DNA of 64,000 bases, taken from assembly GCA_020025885.1 (NCBI GenBank), contig JAHHRJ010000005.1, positions 1 to 64,000 of the forward strand. Direction: 5' to 3'. The stretch's first letter is position 1. Every line of letters starts with the position of its first letter. Under the pieces are notes generated by a model. That model worked only from the letters and a program-made list of their open reading frames with translations. It was not told where the DNA came from and made no database searches. The stretch is from Butyricicoccus sp. (GTDB lineage: Bacteria; Bacillota; Clostridia; Oscillospirales; Butyricicoccaceae). Positions 27,436-35,260 of this stretch are shown in pieces. Both the position numbers and the translations under genes were made by a program.

Positions 27436-28251
27436 ATGAATCTTACATTTATAATTGGATTACTTGGCGGTTTTGCACTTATTGTAAATGGTATTCTGAG
27501 TAGTGGTGAGCTGTCTAGCTTTATCGACCCGCCAAGCTTGCTCATCACATTGGGTGGTACGATTACAACAGTTATCAGCAACTATCCAGCATCTATGTTG
27601 AAAGAGTTTCCAAAGCACATCAAGATCATGATGAACACCAAGAAGTTTGCACCAGAAGAGTATATCGATAAACTGGTCGAACTTGCACAGGTTGCGCGAA
27701 AAAATGGTCTTTTGGCATTGGAAGCAGAGATCGAACAAGTTGAAGACCCGTTCTTTAAGCAGAGTCTTACAATGATCGTAGACTCGAATGACTCTGATAA
27801 GGTACGTGAAATTTTGGAAAATGATCTGGACTGCCTGTCCGCCCGTCATCAAACCGTAGCAGGTATGTATGAACGTGGTGCATCGATCGCGCCAGCTTTT
27901 GGTATGATCGGTACGTTGGTTGGTCTGGTTAACATGCTTAAAAGTATGGACCCTGAAAAGGGTGCGGGTGACTTGGGCGCGAATATGGCAGTCGCACTCA
28001 TCACCACATTCTACGGTTGTATTATTGCACATATGTTTTTCTCGCCGATTGCAAACCATCTGCACCTTCGTGATGACCAGGAAGTGCTCTGTAAGACACT
28101 GATCATTGAGGGTGTGCTTGCGATTCAGGCAGGTGAAAACCCGAAATTCCTGAAAGAAAAGCTGGTTTCCTTCTTGGCTGAAAAGAAGCGTCAAATGGGC
28201 GAAGACGACGGCGGAGATGGCGGCGGAAAGAAAAAAGGTAAGAAGAAGTAA
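27436..28251 (+). CDS. motA: Flagellar motor stator protein MotA
   Basis: A 271-residue proton- or sodium-channel stator subunit. GGGAGGGAG precedes the ATG. Four hydrophobic segments are visible (starting near residues 3, 34, 155 and 190). The cytoplasmic loop contains ENDLDCLSARHQTVAGMYER, and TM3 begins with GASIAPAFGMIGTLVGLVNML, the conserved TM3 proline region. The C-terminus is Lys/Gly-rich. It is followed by motB after 32 bases. Confidence 0.95.
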   Translation: MNLTFIIGLLGGFALIVNGILSSGELSSFIDPPSLLITLGGTITTVISNYPASMLKEFPKHIKIMMNTKKFAPEEYIDKLVELAQVARKNGLLALEAEIEQVEDPFFKQSLTMIVDSNDSDKVREILENDLDCLSARHQTVAGMYERGASIAPAFGMIGTLVGLVNMLKSMDPEKGAGDLGANMAVALITTFYGCIIAHMFFSPIANHLHLRDDQEVLCKTLIIEGVLAIQAGENPKFLKEKLVSFLAEKKRQMGEDDGGDGGGKKKGKKK

Positions 28252-28283
28252 AATCAAAGAATAGCAGTAGAGGAGTATAGAAA

Positions 28284-29120
28284 ATGGCCAGAAAAAAACG
28301 TGATAAGGGCGGTGGCGGTGGAGATGGCCCAAACTGGATGGACACCTATGGTGATATGGTTACTTTGTTACTGTGTTTCTTTGTTATGTTACTATCAACA
28401 TCGAGTCAAGATAAGGAAAAATGGGAAATTTTTGTTAAAAGTATGAATCCGAGTATAGCAGAGCATGTTTCTCAGATTGTAGATCAAATGGCAGAATCTC
28501 CTGGCGATTACCCGATTGATGGCGGTGTAGATAAGCCAGAAGAAATGGATCTTGCAGAGACGCTCTATTATGCGCTAACAAATTATATTCAAGAAACAAA
28601 TATGGAGCAGGCTGTTAGTGTAACACAGGGAGATACCTACGATTTTATAACATTTGATTCGACGGTATTTTTCCAGCCAAATAGTTATACCATACAGCCA
28701 TCTGGTAAGCAGATACTGGATGGTATGGTAGATATAATCAAGCCTTTAGCAGAAGATATTGATGAAATTCGTATTTTGGGTCATACCTCGCAGGCAAGTG
28801 CAGAGATGGCATACGATTTACATCAGGATCGATATTTGGCAAGCAATCGTGCAGATGCGGTACTTTTATATTTGCAGGATAAAAATATCATCGATCCGGC
28901 AAAGTTTGTCAGCATTGGGTACGGACAGTATCGTCCAATTGCGGGATTTGATACTGCAGCAGGAAGAAGTAAGAATCGACGCGTTGAAATGCTCATTTCC
29001 GCCAAGCAAGAGGGCAAGGGTACTGCGATAGATGAGTACTATGATATCCGCGAAGCAAAGGGCGAAGATGCGACTTCCAAGCAGAAAGCACAAGATGAGA
29101 AAGACAATGCATCGGAATAA
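28284..29120 (+). CDS. motB: Flagellar motor stator protein MotB
   Basis: A 278-residue peptidoglycan-anchored stator subunit. AGAGGAG precedes the ATG. A Gly/Lys-rich cytoplasmic N-terminus leads to a single membrane helix that carries the ion-binding aspartate, Asp24 in YGDMVTLLLCFFVML. The C-terminal OmpA-like domain (about 140-250) contains ILGHTSQASAEMAYDLHQDR and ASNRADAVLLYL. A charged Lys/Glu tail ends the protein. Unlike many Clostridia, no fliL gene follows; fliM comes next after 16 bases. Confidence 0.94.
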   Translation: MARKKRDKGGGGGDGPNWMDTYGDMVTLLLCFFVMLLSTSSQDKEKWEIFVKSMNPSIAEHVSQIVDQMAESPGDYPIDGGVDKPEEMDLAETLYYALTNYIQETNMEQAVSVTQGDTYDFITFDSTVFFQPNSYTIQPSGKQILDGMVDIIKPLAEDIDEIRILGHTSQASAEMAYDLHQDRYLASNRADAVLLYLQDKNIIDPAKFVSIGYGQYRPIAGFDTAAGRSKNRRVEMLISAKQEGKGTAIDEYYDIREAKGEDATSKQKAQDEKDNASE

Positions 29121-29136
29121 AAGAGGAGATAACTGA

Positions 29137-30135
29137 ATGGCTGAGGTATTATCCCAAAGTCAGATTGACGCCTTGCTCAGCTCCATGCAGGCGGGCGGGG
29201 ATGTAGAGACAAAGGCATCTGACACGCCAGAAGATAATTATAGAAAGTATGACTTCTATAGTCCAAAGAAGTTCACTAAGGATCGACTAAAAATTTTGCA
29301 GGGTGTCTATGACGGCTACTGTCGCACGATCACAGCGCGTCTGAACAGCATGATGCGTTTGAGCTGCGAATTGTCGGTTGACTCAATCGAAGAGCAGCGT
29401 TATTATGAATTTATAAACGCAATTACAGATAACGATGTTTTGACCTTGGTTAGTGTTACGCTTCCCGGAGATCAAACGGAAAGCACACCGATCATTCTGC
29501 ATGCAACAACACAGATGATGCTGTTTATGATGGATCGTATGCTGGGTTCGGTGAACGAAAAGGCACCAAATATTTCTTATGCATACAATTATACAAGCAT
29601 CGAATTGCAGCTCTATCAGTCCATTCTCAGTAAGCTGATTGAAGCAATGTCAGAAGGCTGGCAAAATTATTTGGAAGCCAAATTTTCCTTGCTGCGTGTT
29701 GAGACAAACCCAACACTGATGCAAGTGATCGGAATTGATGAAACGGTCATTATCGTTGGTCTGAATGCTGAAATGGGTGAGGTAAGCGGACGTTTCAGCA
29801 TTTGTCTGCCAGGTACACTACTTACCAGCATCTTTAATATTATTGGGCGCAGTAATGTGAGTGATGCAATGTTGCCACGCAATGAAAAGGATAGCCAAGA
29901 AATTATGGACAGCGTGCGAGATTCTGGTATGCAGATCATGGCAGAGCTTGGTCAGATCCAACTCAGTTTGAGCGACATCTATTATCTGCATGTGGGTGAT
30001 GTGATCAATCTTGCAAAGCCCAAAGATTCGAATGTCACACTTTATGTTGAGGGTGAGCCTTGGTTCCTTGGTAAACTGGGAACTCATAAGAATAAAATGG
30101 CCGTCAAAATTGATAGCGTCTGGCAAGATGTTTAA
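29137..30135 (+). CDS. fliM: Flagellar motor switch protein FliM
   Basis: A 332-residue C-ring protein. The N-terminus EVLSQSQIDALLSSMQAGG is the CheY-P-binding peptide (EIDALL type) joined by a linker to the CheC-like middle domain (about 45-225), followed by a C-terminal SPOA domain (about 250-330) with GQIQLSLSDIYYLHVGDVI and VEGEPWFLGKLGTHKNKMAV. AGAGGAG lies upstream. The length is normal. Confidence 0.95.
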   Translation: MAEVLSQSQIDALLSSMQAGGDVETKASDTPEDNYRKYDFYSPKKFTKDRLKILQGVYDGYCRTITARLNSMMRLSCELSVDSIEEQRYYEFINAITDNDVLTLVSVTLPGDQTESTPIILHATTQMMLFMMDRMLGSVNEKAPNISYAYNYTSIELQLYQSILSKLIEAMSEGWQNYLEAKFSLLRVETNPTLMQVIGIDETVIIVGLNAEMGEVSGRFSICLPGTLLTSIFNIIGRSNVSDAMLPRNEKDSQEIMDSVRDSGMQIMAELGQIQLSLSDIYYLHVGDVINLAKPKDSNVTLYVEGEPWFLGKLGTHKNKMAVKIDSVWQDV

Positions 30136-30164
30136 ATTTTAAGCCGAATAAAGGAGCGAAACGA

Positions 30165-31565
30165 ATGATGGAACCGCAAAACTTCAGCACGATGGAACTA
30201 GATGCTATCGGCGAAGTATTGAATATTAGCCTTGGTTCGTCAGCTACGGCGGTATCCAATATGCTAAATCGGCGTGTTGATATCACCACGCCAACCGTGC
30301 ACGTGCTGACTTCCGAAGAGTTTGAACTAGGTAGAGTTGACCCGGCAGTCGGCGTAGAGATCACATATGTATCTGGTCTGTCTGGTCGAAATATTATGTT
30401 ACTGCGCCGTCAGGATGTCCGCGCTGTTGTTGATATTTTGATGGGACAGGAAACAGCAGATGAGGACTTTGTGCTCGATGAGCTGAGCATGAGTGCGATC
30501 TGTGAGGTCATGAACCAGATGATGGGTGCTTCTGCAACTGCATTATCTGAGTTCTTGGGCAAGATGGTCAACATCTCTACTCCAACTGCATTTGAGATCA
30601 AGGACCTTGAAGAATTCCGCACCGATTATTTCCCATATGGATACACCATGGTTGTAGTTCGCTTTAAGCTCTCAATCGAGGGCGCAATGGAAAGCGAATT
30701 TATGAATGTAATGCCTTGCGGTCTGGCAAAAGAACTCATTGGTGCGATCGGTATACCAATGGATGATGATAGCAGTGCAGCAGCACCAGAGCCAACTCCG
30801 GAACCAGCACCAGCGGCACCAGAACCAGCAGCTTCCTCTGGTGGTACACTCAGCCAAGATGAGATCGAGAAACTCATTGGCGGCGGCAGTGCGGCAGCAC
30901 CAGCACCGGCGGCGCCAGAACCAGCAGCTTCCTCTGGTGGTACACTTAGCCAAGATGAGATCGAGAAACTCATCAATGGCGGCGGAGCAGCAGCACCAAC
31001 TCCGACACCGACTCCAGCAGCACAGGCACCAGTACAACCGATACAGCAGGCTGCTGCACCAATGATGGGAGGGGCTCCAATGGGAACAGTCGCACCAGCA
31101 CCAATGGCAGCACCTGCAGCAATGCCAATGGGCGGACAGGTGGATTCTGCACTGATGACACAGCTGACCAATTTGATCGCGATGCAGCAGCAGATGCAGC
31201 AGCAGATGCAGCAGATGCAGCCACAGATGCAGAACAGGGTGATCCAAACCGACCAGCCGTTTATGCCGCAATTTGCTTCTGGAGAGCCGCTTGCAGAGGA
31301 GCAGGCACAGAACCTTGATCTCATTATGTCGGTTCCGCTTGAAGTATCTGTTGAAATTGGTCGAACCAAGCGTTTGGTTAAGGATATTTTGGGCTTTACC
31401 AAGGGTTCGCTTGTTGTTTTGGATACTTTAGCTGGCGATCAGGTGAATCTGTTTGTAAACGGACAGTGTGTAGCGCGCGGTGATGTTGTTGTTGTAGACG
31501 ATAACTTTGGTATCCGTGTTACGGAGATCCTTCAAAAACCAGACCTTAGCGCACTAACACACTAA
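30165..31565 (+). CDS. fliY: Motor switch phosphatase FliY with duplicated CheY-binding-like motif
   Basis: A 466-residue switch protein with CheC-like and FliN/SPOA domains. The CheC-like domain spans residues 1 to about 205 and holds both phosphatase motifs (DAIGEVLNISLGSSA and SAICEVMNQMMGASA). A long Ala/Pro/Gln/Met-rich linker (about 205-380) contains two copies of GGTLSQDEIEKLI in a 32-residue tandem repeat. The C-terminal SPOA domain (about 390-460) has MSVPLEVSVEIGRTKR and VARGDVVVVDDNFGIRV. In Bacillus and Thermotoga FliY the SQDEIDALL peptide is at the extreme N-terminus; here the N-terminus lacks it and the linker has two. Its role is to dephosphorylate CheY-P at the switch. Confidence 0.93.
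   Translation: MMEPQNFSTMELDAIGEVLNISLGSSATAVSNMLNRRVDITTPTVHVLTSEEFELGRVDPAVGVEITYVSGLSGRNIMLLRRQDVRAVVDILMGQETADEDFVLDELSMSAICEVMNQMMGASATALSEFLGKMVNISTPTAFEIKDLEEFRTDYFPYGYTMVVVRFKLSIEGAMESEFMNVMPCGLAKELIGAIGIPMDDDSSAAAPEPTPEPAPAAPEPAASSGGTLSQDEIEKLIGGGSAAAPAPAAPEPAASSGGTLSQDEIEKLINGGGAAAPTPTPTPAAQAPVQPIQQAAAPMMGGAPMGTVAPAPMAAPAAMPMGGQVDSALMTQLTNLIAMQQQMQQQMQQMQPQMQNRVIQTDQPFMPQFASGEPLAEEQAQNLDLIMSVPLEVSVEIGRTKRLVKDILGFTKGSLVVLDTLAGDQVNLFVNGQCVARGDVVVVDDNFGIRVTEILQKPDLSALTH
30804..30995 (+). repeat. 96-bp tandem duplication in fliY
   Basis: Two in-frame, nearly identical 96-bp units (30804-30899 and 30900-30995) encode the Ala/Pro-rich spacer plus SGGTLSQDEIEKLI. The few differences are mostly silent, except near the end where IGGGS becomes INGGG. 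Confidence 0.88.
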
Positions 31566-31645
31566 GGTTTTACATAAAGAACAAACTTTGTCACGGTATC
31601 AGCGAAAGCTGAAAGCAAAATAGAAAAAAAGGATGGTTAATAACA

Positions 31646-32005
31646 ATGGCTAAGATTTTACTGGTAGATGATGCGGCATTCATGCGTATGATGGTTAAGG
31701 ATACCCTGACCAAGAATGGTTATACTGATCTCGATGAAGCTGCTGATGGCGCACAGGCAGTCGCAAAGTATGATGAGATTCATCCAGACCTTGTAATTAT
31801 GGATATCACCATGCCGAATATGGACGGGCTGGAAGCACTGAAGACAATCCGTGCAAAGGATCCAAACGCAACGATCGTTATGTGCTCTGCAATGGGTCAG
31901 GAAGCAATGGTAATTGAAGCGATCAAGTCTGGCGCGAAGGACTTTATTGTAAAGCCGTTTAAGCCAGAGCGTATTCTGAAGACTGTTACTTCCATTCTCG
32001 GATAA
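31646..32005 (+). CDS. cheY: Chemotaxis response regulator CheY
   Basis: A 119-residue single-domain receiver. The acidic pocket is Asp8/Asp9 (ILLVDDAAFMR), the phosphoacceptor is Asp53 in VIMDITMPNMDG, Thr/Ser is in IVMCSAMGQEAM and the lysine is in KDFIVKPF. AAAGGATGG precedes the ATG. As in Bacillus it follows fliY, its phosphatase, and its stop overlaps the fliO start by one base. Its kinase CheA is not in the window. Confidence 0.96.
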   Translation: MAKILLVDDAAFMRMMVKDTLTKNGYTDLDEAADGAQAVAKYDEIHPDLVIMDITMPNMDGLEALKTIRAKDPNATIVMCSAMGQEAMVIEAIKSGAKDFIVKPFKPERILKTVTSILG

Positions 32006-32358
32006 TGGAACTCATTTGGATGCTGGCTGCAGTCGTGCTCGTGCTCTATTTGAGCTACCAATGCAGCCGGTTTATTGCCGTCCGCGGCAGTGGTTTTGCA
32101 GGCGCATCTGGGACTGCGATGCGCTTGCTCAGCCGGCTGTCGCTTGGGCAGGATAAACAGCTTATTGTGGTAGAAGCTGGTGGTCGGTATTTGCTGCTGG
32201 GTGTGTCACAGGCTAGCATACAACTCATCGCAGAACTTACCGAAGAACAGGCGAATGCTTGTGTCAAAACACCACAAGCAGGAGAAACAATACCACAATT
32301 TTCTGAAGTCCTGCGCAAGGGACTGTCCAGCCTTGGAAAAAAGGACAAACATGATTAA
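32005..32358 (+). CDS. fliO: Flagellar biosynthesis protein FliO
   Basis: A 117-residue protein with one N-terminal membrane helix (LIWMLAAVVLVLYLSY) and a small cytoplasmic domain showing GSGFAGASGTAMRLLSRLSLG and the QLIVVEAGGRYLLLGVS strand pair. These match the FliO/FliZ family, which helps assemble the FliP core of the export gate. Its start overlaps the cheY stop, and fliP follows. The sequence is poorly conserved, so position carries weight. Confidence 0.88.
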   Translation: MELIWMLAAVVLVLYLSYQCSRFIAVRGSGFAGASGTAMRLLSRLSLGQDKQLIVVEAGGRYLLLGVSQASIQLIAELTEEQANACVKTPQAGETIPQFSEVLRKGLSSLGKKDKHD

Positions 32359-32393
32359 CCCCGCTTGCTGGGGGAAAGGAAGGCAACGCAACG

Positions 32394-33050
32394 ATGACAG
32401 ATGCGCTCATCAATGTAAACGGAGATAATGTGCAAACGCTTCAGGTGTTGTTCCTGACGACTGCGATCGCACTGCTTCCGTCCATTGTGATCATGATGAC
32501 TTGCTTTACACGCATTGTGATCTCGCTGTCCTTTCTGCGTACTGCAATGGGTACACAGGCAACACCGCCGAACAATGTACTCGTCGGAATCGCACTGTTT
32601 TTGACGCTGTTTATTATGTCTCCAGTGGTCACACAGATTCAAAAAACAGCATATGAACCCTATATTGCAGAACAAATCACTCAGGAAGAGGCGCTAAATC
32701 GAGCGAAAGTTCCCTTGAAAAAGTTCATGCTGGCGAACACACGACCAAGTTCGCTGGATATGTATTTGGAGCTTTCCAAGACAACTATGACAGAAGATCC
32801 AACACAGCTTCCGCTGCGCGTCATTGTTCCAGCATTTATGACAAGTGAGCTCAAAGAAGCATTCCGAATTGGATTTTTCTTATTTATTCCATTTATGCTA
32901 ATTGATATCATTGTGTCTTCTACACTGATGTCTATGGGTATGATCATGCTACCGCCAGCGACGATTGCAATGCCATTTAAGTTGTTGCTCTTTATTTCGA
33001 TTGATGGTTGGCAGTTGATCTTCTCAACACTTGCACGAGGTTTTAACTAG
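32394..33050 (+). CDS. fliP: Flagellar export gate protein FliP
   Basis: A 218-residue membrane protein of the export gate core. GGAAAGGAAGG lies 9 nt before the ATG. It shows MMTCFTRIVISLSFLRTA, QATPPNNVLVGIALFLT, VPAFMTSELKEAFRIGFFLF and the MSMGMIMLPPATIAMPFKLL block, all strongly conserved. As in Bacillus FliP there is no long cleavable signal peptide. fliQ follows after 24 bases. Confidence 0.97.
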   Translation: MTDALINVNGDNVQTLQVLFLTTAIALLPSIVIMMTCFTRIVISLSFLRTAMGTQATPPNNVLVGIALFLTLFIMSPVVTQIQKTAYEPYIAEQITQEEALNRAKVPLKKFMLANTRPSSLDMYLELSKTTMTEDPTQLPLRVIVPAFMTSELKEAFRIGFFLFIPFMLIDIIVSSTLMSMGMIMLPPATIAMPFKLLLFISIDGWQLIFSTLARGFN

Positions 33051-33074
33051 CATGGGCACAGGAGGAGGTGCGCA

Positions 33075-33338
33075 ATGACAAATTCGCAAGTTATGGATGT
33101 GATGCATGCAGGTATTTTAGTTGCAGTCAAGCTTGCTGGACCAATGCTGATTCTCAGCATGGGCGTTGGTGTATTGATTGCGATTTTACAGGCAGCAACA
33201 CAGATCCATGAACAGACCTTGTCTTTCGTACCAAAACTCATTCTGATCGCGGTGATATTACTGGTATTTGGCGGTACAATGTTGGAGGTCATGCAGGACT
33301 ACACCTATGAGCTATTTGCTTTGATACTAAGTAAGTAG
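33075..33338 (+). CDS. fliQ: Flagellar export gate protein FliQ
   Basis: An 87-residue protein with two membrane helices. GGAGGAGG precedes the ATG. Conserved features are PMLILSMGVGVLIAILQAAT, QIHEQTLSFVPKL and the VFGGTMLEVMQDYT end. The length is normal for FliQ. It lies between fliP and fliR. Confidence 0.96.
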   Translation: MTNSQVMDVMHAGILVAVKLAGPMLILSMGVGVLIAILQAATQIHEQTLSFVPKLILIAVILLVFGGTMLEVMQDYTYELFALILSK

Positions 33339-33356
33339 CGGGAAGGAGTCTATGGC

Positions 33357-34121
33357 ATGATCGATTGGGCAGAATGGACGATCCTTACCTATATTTTGAT
33401 GCGCATGAGTGGATTTATCTTATTAAATCCACTGCTTGGCAGAAACAATGTGCCAGCTTATGTCAAGGCAGGACTGATTTTTGTGCTGACAGCTGCAATG
33501 ACTCCATTGGCACCGCCAACAGCGCCTGTCCCTGCGACCATCATTGAATATGCGCTGCGACTGCTGCTGGAATTTGGGATCGGCTATGTAGTGGGCTTTG
33601 TAACAAGCCTGTTTTTTTATGTAATCGTTATGACTGGTGAAGTGATCGATATGCAGATGGGTCTGAATATGTCCAAAGTATATGACCCTTCCTCCAATGT
33701 ATCACTTTCCTCTGTGGCATCGCTGTTAAACATTCTTTTTATTTTGCTGTTTTTTACAGCGGATGGACACATGACTCTGATTCGGATTCTTATGACATCC
33801 GGACAGATCGTACCCTTTGGTGCAGCGCATTTTGGGAATGAATTGGCACAGAGTATTTTAACGTTGTTTGGCAACTGTACGATACTTGGTGTAAAATTGG
33901 CATTTCCGATCCTCGCCGCAGAATTTGTTGGAGAGATGGGAATGGGTATCCTTATGAAGACCATCCCACAAATCAATGTATTTTCCGTTAATGTTGAACT
34001 TAAGGTACTGGTTGGACTCCTGTTATTGCAGATGATGTTCTATCCAATGGGAGATTTTATCTACAAAATGGGTAGTAACATGCTTGTCGCGGTCCAGCAG
34101 CAGCTTGTCTTGCTGGGATAG
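33357..34121 (+). CDS. fliR: Flagellar export gate protein FliR
   Basis: A 254-residue membrane protein with about six helices. AAGGAG lies 8 nt before the ATG at 33357; an ATG at 33352 runs into a stop at once. Typical features are LLEFGIGYVVGFVTSLFFY, the VIDMQMGLNMSKVYDP stretch and the FPILAAEFVGEMGMGILMK block ending in PQINVFSVN. It precedes flhB. Confidence 0.95.
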   Translation: MIDWAEWTILTYILMRMSGFILLNPLLGRNNVPAYVKAGLIFVLTAAMTPLAPPTAPVPATIIEYALRLLLEFGIGYVVGFVTSLFFYVIVMTGEVIDMQMGLNMSKVYDPSSNVSLSSVASLLNILFILLFFTADGHMTLIRILMTSGQIVPFGAAHFGNELAQSILTLFGNCTILGVKLAFPILAAEFVGEMGMGILMKTIPQINVFSVNVELKVLVGLLLLQMMFYPMGDFIYKMGSNMLVAVQQQLVLLG

Positions 34122-34160
34122 TCCTTAAGATGCGCCATAGGACTGGGGGGATGACAAGGC

Positions 34161-35231
34161 ATGGCAGGCGCTGATTCTAAAACCGAAAAAGCGACACCCA
34201 AGAAACGACGAGACGAACGAAAGAAAGGCAATATCTTTCTCAGCCGTGATATCGTCGTTGTCGCAACCCTGCTCGCTGGTTTTGCCATTATCCGAGCCGT
34301 TTTCCCGATGATCTATGAGAATACAGCAGTATTTCTTCGAGATTGTATCGCAATGATCGAGCAAGGCGGAACGCTCAATGAGACGACCACACGTGAGCTC
34401 GTTGTCCGTTTTTCCTATCTGGTCGCTATTTGTGCAGGTCCTATGATGGGAACTGCGATCATTGTAACAATTATTGCAACCGTAGCACAGACAAAACCGA
34501 TGTTTACTGTGGAAAGCTTGAAGCCACAGTTTAACAGACTGAGTCCGTTAAAAGGATTTGGTCGCCTATTTTCAGCAAAAAGTCTGATGGAGGTACTGAA
34601 AGGTATCATTAAAATCAGTATCCTGCTTTATATGATCTATAACTTTGTGCTCAAACACTTAACTATGTTCGCAAAAACGCTTGACACAAATCTAAATGCC
34701 TCCATGGCATATATCTTAAAGATCGTAATGGATATGATCTTACAAGTCGGCATGGCGTTTATTGTGATTTCTGCGTTTGACTTCTTCTACCAATGGTGGA
34801 GTTATGAAAAGCAGATCCGTATGAGTAAGCAGGAAATCAAAGAAGAATATAAGCAAACAGAAGGCGATCCGCAGATCAAGGGTAAGATCAAGGAAATGCA
34901 GCGTCGTATGGCACAAAACCGCATGATGCAGGCAGTGCCGCAAGCGGATGTGGTGGTCAGAAACCCAACCCATTTTGCAGTTGCACTCCGTTATGACCTT
35001 GAGAAAGATGAGGCTCCAGTTGTTGTAGCAAAGGGAGCAGATCACATTGCACTGAAAATCGTGGAAATTGCAGAGAACAATCAGGTTTCTGTCATTGAGA
35101 ACCGTCCGCTCGCACGTGCACTCTATGCACAGACTGAGATCGGACAGCAGATTCCGCCAGAACACTATGGTGCGATCGCTGATATTCTTGTTTATGTATA
35201 TAAGCTCAATAACCGTAAGGTAATTCAATAA
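34161..35231 (+). CDS. flhB: Flagellar export switch protein FlhB
   Basis: A 356-residue export gate protein. The N-terminus starts ADSKTEKATPKKRRDERKKG, and four membrane helices follow. The cytoplasmic domain contains the autocleavage site NPTH in VVVRNPTHFAVALRY near residue 270, which allows the switch from hook to filament substrates, and ENRPLARALYAQTEIGQQIP. The ribosome site GGGGGG is unusual but acceptable. The length is normal. Confidence 0.96.
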   Translation: MAGADSKTEKATPKKRRDERKKGNIFLSRDIVVVATLLAGFAIIRAVFPMIYENTAVFLRDCIAMIEQGGTLNETTTRELVVRFSYLVAICAGPMMGTAIIVTIIATVAQTKPMFTVESLKPQFNRLSPLKGFGRLFSAKSLMEVLKGIIKISILLYMIYNFVLKHLTMFAKTLDTNLNASMAYILKIVMDMILQVGMAFIVISAFDFFYQWWSYEKQIRMSKQEIKEEYKQTEGDPQIKGKIKEMQRRMAQNRMMQAVPQADVVVRNPTHFAVALRYDLEKDEAPVVVAKGADHIALKIVEIAENNQVSVIENRPLARALYAQTEIGQQIPPEHYGAIADILVYVYKLNNRKVIQ

Positions 35232-35260
35232 TGTTTCAAAACAATAACCAGGAGACGTGA

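Noticed and set aside
30626..31402. 258-codon minus-strand frame opposite fliY
   Set aside because: It is Cys/Gly/Ala-rich low-complexity shadow of the Ala/Pro/Gln linker of FliY.
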